Shown here piece by piece: positions 1 through 12,549 of a stretch of 64,000 bases of DNA; positions within the stretch are counted from its first letter, which is position 1, and every line of letters starts with the position of its first letter. The stretch spans positions 124,001 through 188,000 of the forward strand of contig JAGOLX010000003.1 of NCBI GenBank assembly GCA_017993835.1, written 5' to 3'. The notes under the pieces were generated by a model, which was not told the origin of the DNA, did no database searches, and saw only the letters and a list, made by a program, of their open reading frames with translations. The stretch is from Phycisphaerae bacterium (GTDB lineage Bacteria > Planctomycetota > Phycisphaerae > Sedimentisphaerales > Anaerobacaceae). The translations under genes and the position numbers were made by a program.

Positions 1-4023
<4,023 letters not shown>

Positions 4024-5098
4024 TGGGTTCCCCGAAACAGTCCATCGGCGAGGCCACAGGACGCCGCCTGCAGGAAGCCTCTATATCATACGCTATCCGA
4101 GCCGGGAAAGGTGGAAGATCCGTTAATATACACGATAAGCCATACTAATACTAACATGCGAATTGCTTATTCAAAACTTGCCAAGACAGCAGGCGTCGGG
4201 GCCCCTTGCCTGGGGGGGCGACCCGACGCTCCCGTCCTCCCCCGGGCGGGATTCCTCCATCCGCCTGCCCGTGAGGACGCGAGAGAGCACAGGACGCTGT
4301 GCTGGAGCCGCCAGGCGGACGTGCGGTTCGGCAGCGCGTCGGCGCATCGAGGGAACGCCAGCCGTACCCAGGCCCTTACCAGGACAGTAGTTGCCTTGAA
4401 TTGCCAGGGATCTCCGCCCGGCGACGATTGAACGAGCGAAGCGCGAGACAGGGACAAATTGCCCATCTTGCCACTCCAACCTTTCACGCATTACGCATTT
4501 TGACATCCTGCCCTGCGGGAGAATCATCAAAAAAGTCACGGATGGCGCTCTTTTTTCCTTGCCTATCCCGACGCATTCCCGATAATGCGTCCTAAGATGA
4601 TATTGAGGACAGGGTTGCGATGAAGATGGGTCACGGCACAAAGAAGCCATGCACATGCGACAGGTTCGAGAGCCTGGGTGCGAATGGCTTGCGTGAGGTT
4701 CCGGGCATCCGGAATACGAGAGGGTTTGGGGCTGGATCCAGCAAGGGTTCATGGCAGCATTCGTGGTTGTTCTGTGGGATTCTGTGGAATTATTGACCGG
4801 CGTTGTCTTGGTCGGTCCGCGATTTGATAAACAGACAATGTAGCAGCGAATGAATCAGGTACCGTCTGGCGGGTTGCGCGGGGATGGGGCGCCATCCAGA
4901 CACAAGAGTACCCGCAATGTCGGCAGCCAGGATCGAAGATCGAAAAGGCATGCGGCATTGAAAGGAGGTGACGCAAGGGAAGTCGGGATTTCTGAGGAAC
5001 AAACGTTAGCCAGATGGGTATGAGCGCAGCTCGCCTGCGGTGTTCGGTTTGGCCGGAATGAGCAGGCATCTTCACGGATTCGGGTTAGGAGAGAAAAC
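4024..5098. other. Long gene-free region between gltB and the autotransporter gene
   Basis: I see no convincing gene here. Open frames on both strands are short, lack sensible start signals and resemble no family. The gltB-proximal 100 bases are AT-rich (TATATT-like boxes on the minus strand) and probably hold the gltB promoter. Around 4295-4330 the motif GAGCCGC...GCGGTTCGG forms a 7-bp stem and looks like the conserved hairpin upstream of reverse-transcriptase genes in group II introns, but no reverse transcriptase follows, so any intron would be a remnant. A strong SD-like AAAGGAGGTGA near 4960 precedes only a 14-codon frame. The SD for the downstream gene is at about 5088. Confidence 0.5.
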
Positions 5099-8000
5099 AT
5101 GCAAAGGTTTAAGGGAGTGAATCAAGTCATTCGGTTGCGGGCGACACTCGTCGCTCTGCTGGCAATCCTCATGGTGGGGATCTGGCCCGGCGCCGTGGGA
5201 GCGGCCGTCAGCAACACCGAGCCCGATCTGCACGACGGCAACGACGTGTATGGGCTCGAATTGACCGGCGATCCTTCTTATACGAACAACGAGACCGTTT
5301 TCCTTGGGGCCTACGGCGAGACCGACCCCGACCTCTACAGCGACGTCACATTCTACGCGTATGGCGTGTACGCCGACGCGAACATCGTGAACACCGGGGC
5401 CATTGACGTCAACGCGACGGGCGGCAACACGGCCGGAAGCGGTTACAGGGACGCGAGTTTCTGGGTGTACGGCCTCTATGGCGATGGGGACGCCCTCCAA
5501 AACAGCGACGCCATCACGATCCTCGCCCTGGGCGGCACCGCGGACTCGAATACCGCCGACGCTTATGCGAACGTCCATAGCAACGGGATCATCGGCAATG
5601 GCGACGTCAGCAATACCGGGGACATCATCGTCACAAGTACGGCTGATAGCGCTACGGCGTATGACGCCTCCGGCTCCGCCTATGCCGAAGCCTACGCGGA
5701 AGCCGACGGCATTGAGGCCGGCAACAATCTCAACAACACGGGCGATATCACGAGCACGGCCACAGCCGGCGCCGCCCAAGTTGATACCGCCTACTCCGCC
5801 TACGCTTATGCCTGGGCCGACGCCGATGGAATCGATGCCTACGGGGACGTCAACAACACCGGCAATATCACCCTCGCTGCCACAGGCGGAACGGCCGACG
5901 CCAACGCCACCGACAACTACGCCTACGCTGAAGCCGAGGCCTATGCCGAGGCAATTGAGACGGAAGGCAACGTCACCAACACAGGCGACATAGCCGTCAC
6001 GAGCACAGGCGGAACAGCCGGCACCACCTCCGGCTACGGCCAAGCTACAGCCTACGCCGAGGCATACGGGATCTACACAGACGTTGACGTCAACGATGTC
6101 GATGTCAACAACACGGGAACTGTCGCGGTCACAGCCGAGGGCGGTGAGGCCGACGCCGAAACCGACTACGACTACGCCTATGCGTACGCCAATACCGAGG
6201 CCTACGGGATCTTCGCGGATGGCGACTCCGGCGTCAACGACGTGACCGTCGCCAATGCGGGGACTGTCACCGTCGTGGCCACGAGTGGAGCGGCCACCGC
6301 GACCAGTGAAGAGTACTACGCCTATGCCTACGCCGATGCTGAGGCCTACGGAGTTGTCGCTGAGAGTTACTACGGCGACGATCTTACCATCGACAACACC
6401 GCCGATGTCAACGTCGCGGCCGCCGGCGGCACGGCCACCGCGGACGCCAATGAGTACTATGCCTACAGCTATGCCGACGCCGAAGCCTATGGCATCGGGG
6501 CCTACGCTGAGGGCGACGTGAATGCCGTCGCCGTCAGCAACACAGGCGCTGTTGTCGTCACGGCCGCGGGCGGAACGGCCACCGCGGACAGCAACGACTA
6601 CCAGGCCTATGCCGACGCCAACGCCGAGGCCTACGGAATCGGCGCCTATAGCGAAGACGCCAACGTCGTCACCATCAACAACACGGGCGCCATCGCCGTC
6701 ACAGCCATAGGCGGAACGGCCGACGCCAGTGCCATAGACACCGACGATGACGACAGCATCTACGCCTATGCGTATGCCGCAGCCGAGGCCTACGGAATCG
6801 GCGGTTACGAGGACTACGACGAGGGTGTCGTCGACGTCAACAACACCGCGGACATCGTCGTCACGGCCACGGGCGGAACGGCCAACGCCAGTGCCACGAG
6901 CACCAGCGACGAAGAGGACAACTACGCCTACGCCTACGCGTACACCAATCAGGCTGAAGCCGACGCCGAGGCATATGGAATCAGCGCAAGCGGCAGCGTC
7001 AACAATACAGGCGACGTCAACGTCGCGGCCACCGGGGGAACGGCCAGTTCCTCTGCCGATGCCATCGCCGACGCCAATGATGCCGACACCAGTGCTTATG
7101 CAGACGCCTACGCTTATGCGTACGCCTACGGCGCCAACGCCAACGCGTACGCCGTCGGAATCGAGGTCGACGAAGGCGATGTGAACAATGCCGGGGCCAT
7201 CACGGTCGCGGCCACCGGCGGCACGGCTCGTGCCGAGGGCAATGCCAGCGCCAGCGCGTATGCCGACGCCGACGACCCTGACGCCGAGACCAGCTACGCC
7301 AACGCCTACACCGAGGACTATGCCTACACCCATGCCTACGCCTACGCCTCGGCTGAAGCCTATGGAATCTCTACTGAATACTACGACGAGGAAGACCTCG
7401 ACAGCGACGTGAACAACACCGGGGCCATCACCGTCACGGCTACAGGCGGCACGGCAGAGGCGCAAGCCGCGACCTCCACAGATACCCGCGCCGAAGCCTC
7501 CGCTGAAACCGAGGCCTACGCCTACGAGTACGACTACTACAACTACACCTACGCCTACGCCTACGCCACCGCCAACGCCTATGCCACGGGAATTGACACG
7601 GAGTATGGCGACGTCAACAACACCGGAGCGATCACCGTTACCGCTCTGGGCGGCACAGCGGACGCCAACGGGGCCGATGTAGATACTCTCAATTCCAACG
7701 AGGCCACCGTCGACGCGGAGGACACGAGCGCCTACGCCTACGCCTACGACTACGACGATGACTACTACTATTACAATGCCTACGCCCAACTGTACGCCGA
7801 GGCCAGCGCCTATGGCTACGGGATTGACGCCGACGGCGACGTGAACAACACGGGGACTATTACCGTCACCTCAACCGGCGGAACAGCTCTCGCCGACGCG
7901 GCGGATGCCTATGCCGCCAGTGAGGCCCAGGCCACAGCCGACGCCAATACAGCCGGCGACGACAGCGCCTATGCCAATGCCAGCGCCGACACGGGTGCCC

Positions 8001-10777
8001 GCAGCTACGCCTACGCGTATGCCTACGGCGACGCCACCGGCATTAGTGCCGACGGGGACGTCACGAACACAGGTGCGATCACCGCTACCGGCACAGGTGG
8101 AACAGCGGACGCCAATGCCTACAGCGGCGTCTCCGTTTCCGCCAACGCGACAGCCGACGCCAATACCGCGTCCACGGACGGCTACGCCCAGGCCTATGGC
8201 GTGGTCGATTACACTTACGCCGAAGCCGATGCCTACGCGGGCGGCTACGCCACCGGCATCGAGGCCAACGGCGACATTGACAATGCAGGGTTGATCACCG
8301 TGGTGGCCACAGGCGGCGAGGCCAGCACTTACGCCGAAACCAACGTCGAGGCAGAAGCCGCGGCGGACGATGACGCCGACGCCGATGTGGAGGATTACGG
8401 CTACTCCGACGCCTATGCCTATGCCTACGCTTACGGAATCGACGGCGACAGCAACGTCGACAACACAGGCGACGTCAACGTCGTGGCCACAGGCGGCACC
8501 GCCGACGCCACGAGCGATGTCTACGCGGGAGCCTATGCCGACGCCACGGCCGGGGAAGGCGACGCAGAGGTCGACGACACGGGCGCCAACGCCCACGTCT
8601 ACGCCAACGCCGGCGCCTATGCCCAAGCCTGGGGCATCTACGCTGACGACGAGATCATCAACTCCGGGGCGATCACCGTCAGCGCCACAGGCGGCACCGC
8701 CACTGCGAATGCCTCCGTTGTAACCACGGCTGAAGCCTCCGCTCACGCTGAGGCCGACGAGGTTGAGTTCGAGCCTGCAGACGACGGCCCCGAAACCTAT
8801 GCGAGTGCGGAGGTGGACGCCTATGGTTATGCCAATGCGGACGCCGATGCCTATGCCAGCGCCTACGGCCTCTACTCATCCGACAGCGGTGTCACCAACA
8901 CGGCGACTATCACAGTCACGGCCACAGGCGGCACCGCCTATGCCGGCACCTTCGCGGAGGTCTACGGAGAAGCCACTGCCGACGCCAATGACCCGGATGG
9001 CGAGAGCTACGCCGACGCCTATGCCCGTGCGGAGGCTTATTCCTATGCCGATGCCAGCGCCTACGCCTATGGAATCTACTCGGGCGGCGAGGTGGACTAC
9101 CTGCCGTGTGAAACCAGCGATCCCTGGGACGTGAACAACACCGGGGACCTCGTCGTCACAGCGATCGGCGGCGCGGTCGACGGCAACTCCGCAGCGTATG
9201 CACAAGCCTACGCGGACGCGGATCAAGCCACCGACGACGACTGCGATATGGACGGCACGTATCTGGATGCTTCCGCCTACGCCTACGGCATCTACGCCCA
9301 TGGCGACGTCATCAACTCCGGGAGCATCACGGCCACTGCGGAAGGTGGGGAAGGCTTCGGCTCCTATGCCTACGGCATCTACATGGGCGCCAGCGGTCGT
9401 CTGACCAACACCGGAGTCATCCGGCCCGTCGCCGACACGAGAGTCTATGAGGTCTTCGTGGGCTCCGGAACGACCACCCTCGTCGATACGTACAACATGA
9501 CCCTCGATGGCGACCCGACACAGCCGACCTTCGGAATTGCCAACGGCGCGACGCTGCAGTTGAACGACGCGACGCTGACCGTCACCGCAGTCAGCGGGGA
9601 GACCCTCTGGGATCGGCAGTACTACCTCTTCGACAGGCAGGGACCCAATGCCTGGGTGGACGGGAGCTTCGGCGACGTCGAGGCCCTGAACCCCAACACC
9701 ACGGTCACCTACCACGACCAGAACACGTTCAACAGCGAAGATGACGCGGTGTCGCTGGCCTATACCCCGGAAGCCTCCGCAACGACGGCTTCCTCCGCGG
9801 TCGAAAGACAGGCGCTCACCCAAGCCATCGATACCGTTCATGGCCACATAAGCAACCTGTTCATGCAGAACCTCCTGACGTCCCCAGGATCCGATCTGGT
9901 AGTCGATGCGGGCCCGACGCCCGAGACGTTCGCCCTGGCGCGATCGTCCGCCACCAAGTCGGCCGGCGTGTTCTTCGAGCCCTACTACTCCTGGATCGAC
10001 AAGGACGCTGACCCGCTGGGCTATGACGCCGGACTGTGGGGATTCACGGCCGGGTATGCCGCGAACGTCGGGGACAACCTGCTGGGCCTGTACCTGGGCT
10101 ACGGCAACTCCAACATCGACTACACTGGCGACGGCTACGATCACAACAGCGAGGACCAGGATGTCATCATCGGTGGCTTCACCGGCCTGACTCGTTGGGA
10201 CCTGTGGACCCTGCGTTACGGTCTGACCGCCTTCTACGGCGACCATGACTACTCGGGTCTGACCGGTCTGGACCTCGAGGACCGCGAATCCGCCTCCTAC
10301 AACAGCTATGGCACCGCGGTCACCCTCATGGGTGGATACACCATCACCCGAGGCGCTCACGTCTTCCTGCCGGAAGCGGGTCTGAACTGGTACTGGACCC
10401 ACCGCGAGGAGTTCACGAGCGAGGCCTCCGATCCGCTTTGGGACACCGCCTACTCGGGCATGCACCAGCATGACCTCCAGGCGGAAGCGTCTATCCGATG
10501 GCTCAGCACCTTCACCCGCGGCGAGACACAGATCACGCCGTCCGCGGCCATCGGGATTCGCCAGCTCCTGACGGACGACGAGATCACCGTCGAACAGTCG
10601 GTGAACGGCGCCAACCCGGTGGACGTCAAGTGGGAACGGGACCGGACGGCGATGACGCTGTCGGGATCCGTGACGCTGGCCAAGAGCCCGTACGCCTTGT
10701 CGCTCGCTTACGACGGGGAGTACTCCTCAGACGCCGACCGTCACAATCTCTGGCTGCGGTGCAGTTGGTCTTTCTAA
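5099..10777 (+). CDS. Giant repeat-rich autotransporter-like surface protein
   Basis: An 1892-residue predicted outer-membrane protein. Residues 1-36 are a Sec signal peptide (hydrophobic LVALLAILMVGIWPG, likely cut near AVGA). Residues about 96-1445 hold about 25 imperfect repeats: a conserved unit close to VNNTGAITVTATGGTA, then 15-60 residues dominated by Tyr, Ala, Asp and Glu (AYAYAYAEAYGI-like). The units look like successive turns of a beta-helical passenger. Residues about 1622-1892 (from GVFFEPYYSW) have the alternating pattern of an autotransporter barrel and end in LRCSWSF, with the C-terminal Phe typical of outer-membrane barrels. The start follows a good SD (AGGAGAG). A terminator follows the stop. 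The gene stands alone. By analogy it would be a type V secreted adhesin or matrix component; cargo function is unknown. Confidence 0.85.
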   Translation: MQRFKGVNQVIRLRATLVALLAILMVGIWPGAVGAAVSNTEPDLHDGNDVYGLELTGDPSYTNNETVFLGAYGETDPDLYSDVTFYAYGVYADANIVNTGAIDVNATGGNTAGSGYRDASFWVYGLYGDGDALQNSDAITILALGGTADSNTADAYANVHSNGIIGNGDVSNTGDIIVTSTADSATAYDASGSAYAEAYAEADGIEAGNNLNNTGDITSTATAGAAQVDTAYSAYAYAWADADGIDAYGDVNNTGNITLAATGGTADANATDNYAYAEAEAYAEAIETEGNVTNTGDIAVTSTGGTAGTTSGYGQATAYAEAYGIYTDVDVNDVDVNNTGTVAVTAEGGEADAETDYDYAYAYANTEAYGIFADGDSGVNDVTVANAGTVTVVATSGAATATSEEYYAYAYADAEAYGVVAESYYGDDLTIDNTADVNVAAAGGTATADANEYYAYSYADAEAYGIGAYAEGDVNAVAVSNTGAVVVTAAGGTATADSNDYQAYADANAEAYGIGAYSEDANVVTINNTGAIAVTAIGGTADASAIDTDDDDSIYAYAYAAAEAYGIGGYEDYDEGVVDVNNTADIVVTATGGTANASATSTSDEEDNYAYAYAYTNQAEADAEAYGISASGSVNNTGDVNVAATGGTASSSADAIADANDADTSAYADAYAYAYAYGANANAYAVGIEVDEGDVNNAGAITVAATGGTARAEGNASASAYADADDPDAETSYANAYTEDYAYTHAYAYASAEAYGISTEYYDEEDLDSDVNNTGAITVTATGGTAEAQAATSTDTRAEASAETEAYAYEYDYYNYTYAYAYATANAYATGIDTEYGDVNNTGAITVTALGGTADANGADVDTLNSNEATVDAEDTSAYAYAYDYDDDYYYYNAYAQLYAEASAYGYGIDADGDVNNTGTITVTSTGGTALADAADAYAASEAQATADANTAGDDSAYANASADTGARSYAYAYAYGDATGISADGDVTNTGAITATGTGGTADANAYSGVSVSANATADANTASTDGYAQAYGVVDYTYAEADAYAGGYATGIEANGDIDNAGLITVVATGGEASTYAETNVEAEAAADDDADADVEDYGYSDAYAYAYAYGIDGDSNVDNTGDVNVVATGGTADATSDVYAGAYADATAGEGDAEVDDTGANAHVYANAGAYAQAWGIYADDEIINSGAITVSATGGTATANASVVTTAEASAHAEADEVEFEPADDGPETYASAEVDAYGYANADADAYASAYGLYSSDSGVTNTATITVTATGGTAYAGTFAEVYGEATADANDPDGESYADAYARAEAYSYADASAYAYGIYSGGEVDYLPCETSDPWDVNNTGDLVVTAIGGAVDGNSAAYAQAYADADQATDDDCDMDGTYLDASAYAYGIYAHGDVINSGSITATAEGGEGFGSYAYGIYMGASGRLTNTGVIRPVADTRVYEVFVGSGTTTLVDTYNMTLDGDPTQPTFGIANGATLQLNDATLTVTAVSGETLWDRQYYLFDRQGPNAWVDGSFGDVEALNPNTTVTYHDQNTFNSEDDAVSLAYTPEASATTASSAVERQALTQAIDTVHGHISNLFMQNLLTSPGSDLVVDAGPTPETFALARSSATKSAGVFFEPYYSWIDKDADPLGYDAGLWGFTAGYAANVGDNLLGLYLGYGNSNIDYTGDGYDHNSEDQDVIIGGFTGLTRWDLWTLRYGLTAFYGDHDYSGLTGLDLEDRESASYNSYGTAVTLMGGYTITRGAHVFLPEAGLNWYWTHREEFTSEASDPLWDTAYSGMHQHDLQAEASIRWLSTFTRGETQITPSAAIGIRQLLTDDEITVEQSVNGANPVDVKWERDRTAMTLSGSVTLAKSPYALSLAYDGEYSSDADRHNLWLRCSWSF
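5386..9432 (+). repeat. Tandem degenerate repeats encoding the passenger domain
   Basis: About 25 imperfect units of roughly 110-240 bp. Each has a conserved block for NNTGxIxVTATGGTA and a variable block of TAC/TAT-GCC codons for Tyr-Ala dipeptides. Spacing between blocks varies because the Tyr-Ala part expands and contracts. The codon pattern leaves few stops in any frame, so long antisense open frames appear. Confidence 0.85.
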
Positions 10778-10879
10778 GGAGATGATTTGTGCCGGCACGC
10801 ACGACGAGCCGGCTCGCAAGATGAAATAACGCAGGGCTCGTCGTGTGCTCCCCTCCGATGCCGCTGCGTGTCACACACT

Positions 10880-10917
10880 GGGGCTGCAGGACCAACCACC
10901 TGCAGCCCCCTTTCTTT
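10880..10917 (+). terminator. Rho-independent terminator after the autotransporter gene
   Basis: The stem GGGGCTGCAGG pairs perfectly with CCTGCAGCCCC across an 8-base loop and is followed by CTTTCTTT. It lies about 100 bases past the stop codon. A second inverted repeat (ACGACGAGCC / GGCTCGTCGT) lies between, near 10801-10843. Confidence 0.75.
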
Positions 10918-11313
10918 GCGCTCGCCTGCGACCTGGGCCAGGGAAACCAGGACCCCGCCGCGACCCAGGCAACGATCACGACCCAGACTGTTCTGGATAC
11001 CGTTCCCGTCACACGCAAGAGGCTGGAAGGCGGCTATCTCGGGCCGCAGGGCGATTTCTATTCCGTGATGCCCACCGCGGACCGACTCACGGAGACCCAC
11101 GGCGGCGAATGAAGACGTGGTGCATCAGCAGCACATAGGATGGAGAGTCGCCGGAGACCTGGCCGATCCGACGCTGTCTCAGATTGTGGTCTGTCCCAAC
11201 GCGTCCTGCCTGTTGGGATCGCGAAATCTGGCCCCCTGCAAACATGGCGAGCCCCCGGATGGCCGATGTGGCGTATTATGTTTCCAGTCGTCGCTTCGCA
11301 TCTGGGATTCTCC
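10918..11313. other. Gene-free stretch before the GyrI-like gene
   Basis: About 400 bases with no open frame that resembles a gene. Frames on both strands are overlapping and low in quality. Only the promoter at its right edge is recognisable. Confidence 0.4.
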
Positions 11314-11342
11314 TTGCTTTCCCATGCACACGTCGGCATAAT
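11314..11342 (+). promoter_or_regulatory. Sigma-70-type promoter for the GyrI-like gene
   Basis: TTGCTT (-35) and CATAAT (-10) are separated by 17 bases. The predicted start of transcription is near 11349, about 35 bases before the ATG at 11383. Confidence 0.5.
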
Positions 11343-11382
11343 CCTGGGCACAGAGATGACCCACCCTGTAAGGAATGCAGTG

Positions 11383-11889
11383 ATGTTGCAGTTTGACGTA
11401 TTGGAGTATGCGGAGGTCGAGGTGCCGCCTGTGCTGGCGGCGCAGATACCCGGGGTGTGCGGTCCGGATCCAGCCGTCATCAGTCGGGCAATACGAACCG
11501 CCTTCGACGAGTTGATGTCCTTCGTGCGGCAGTACAAGCTGTCCCCGTCCGGCCCGCCACGCACTCTTTACACCGCCCACGGCCCGCAGGGCGTGCGGTT
11601 CACGGTCGCAGTGCCGGTCGCGGCCCCGCCCACGACGACGCGGATGATTGGTCCCGGTTCGGTGAAGCGCCTGGCGCAGACGAAGGCAATGCGGTTCACA
11701 CATCGCGGCCCCTACGCGGAACTGGCGAAAACCTACGGCCAGATCACCGAATTCCTCAAGACCAAGGGCCTGATGACGACCGACGCGGACTGGTCCCACT
11801 ATATGCCCATGTGGGAGGAGTACCTCAACGACCCGCACACCACCCCGCCGGAGGAACTGCGGACGTACATCTACCTGCCAACGACGTAG
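11383..11889 (+). CDS. GyrI-like small-molecule-binding domain protein
   Basis: A 168-residue cytoplasmic protein of the GyrI-like / AraC effector-binding family (SHS2 fold). The evidence is the overall pattern and the C-terminal block MPMWEEYLNDPHTTPPEELR followed by TYIYLPTT, which is characteristic. No DNA-binding domain is attached, so it is a stand-alone binding module. The ATG at 11383 is chosen because AGGA lies 8 bases upstream; an in-frame ATG at 11356 has no clear SD. It is separated by 27 bases from the next gene on the same strand. The ligand is unknown; relatives bind small hydrophobic or cationic compounds or inhibit gyrase. Confidence 0.8.
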   Translation: MLQFDVLEYAEVEVPPVLAAQIPGVCGPDPAVISRAIRTAFDELMSFVRQYKLSPSGPPRTLYTAHGPQGVRFTVAVPVAAPPTTTRMIGPGSVKRLAQTKAMRFTHRGPYAELAKTYGQITEFLKTKGLMTTDADWSHYMPMWEEYLNDPHTTPPEELRTYIYLPTT

Positions 11890-11916
11890 GTACACAGGGC
11901 AGAACTGGAGGCGAGA

Positions 11917-12291
11917 GTGCGACGATTCGCCCGTGTCAGAAGATGCGCCGTTGTCATCGTGGTTGTCAGCTTGGCGATCTATGCCTGTATCGCAACAGTC
12001 ACAGTCGTCTGCTTGAACCTGGAGCGACGATCACGACAGGAGTCTCTCGACCAGCTCGCCCTCGCGAAGCCTGGGGTTCGCCTCGCGGAAATCAGCGACC
12101 GGCTCGGCCCGTTGATGCTTGAGTGTTCCGAGACCGAAGACGTGCTTCACTGGGGGACGATCAAGGACAGGGCCTTCTGCAACGGCAAGAAGCTGCTGCG
12201 GTACTACGCAACCACCCCTCCGTGCCGGGCCATTGATGTGTACACCGATCCAAACGGAACCATCGTTCATGCGACGTGGGTGGGATTGTAA
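11917..12291 (+). CDS. Small single-pass membrane protein, unknown
   Basis: A 124-residue protein with a basic N-terminus (MRRFARVRR), one strongly hydrophobic segment at about residues 10-32 and a roughly 90-residue outer part with several Cys (CSETED, CNGKK, PPCRAID). It starts at GTG with a good SD (GGAGG, 6 bases upstream). The exterior resembles small secreted proteins that read a gene product's folding state only in a general way (DVYTDPNGTIVHATW could be a beta hairpin); I recognise no family. It may be co-transcribed with the GyrI-like gene. Confidence 0.6.
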   Translation: MRRFARVRRCAVVIVVVSLAIYACIATVTVVCLNLERRSRQESLDQLALAKPGVRLAEISDRLGPLMLECSETEDVLHWGTIKDRAFCNGKKLLRYYATTPPCRAIDVYTDPNGTIVHATWVGL

Positions 12292-12549
12292 CGGGTCATC
12301 AGCCGACATGTCGCGGGATCGAGGGTGCGTGCCCTGTTCGACTCGCGCGGTCCACCCCCAAGGCGGTACATCGCGATCCAGGAGTGGGGCGAAATCAACG
12401 GGAGCGTGCCCTGCTTCTCGTCGATCTTCGCCCACCAGGCCGAAAGACAGAGGCCGGAGGCCGCAGGATGGGAGGCTTTCGGCCTCCGACGAGTGTCCCG
12501 CGATCTCCGGCCTGTCGATTTCAGATTCTCAACTGCCGGCAATCCTACA

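Noticed and set aside
4660-4700. tRNA-like GGTTCGAG motif
   Set aside because: No acceptor or anticodon stem can be formed around it; no tRNA gene is visible in the window.
4749-5075. 108-codon minus-strand frame in the region before the autotransporter
   Set aside because: No SD, no domain, overlapping alternatives in other frames; composition is that of non-coding DNA.
5072-7789. 905-residue open frame on the minus strand, and further ones at 7871-8746 and 8876-10471
   Set aside because: They are antisense to the autotransporter repeats. The GCC/TAC-rich codons leave few stops; the products are Val-Gly repeats with no start signal or domain.
5386-9432. CRISPR-like array in the repeats
   Set aside because: Repeats are degenerate, in one reading frame and vary in length; they encode protein and have no uniform spacers.
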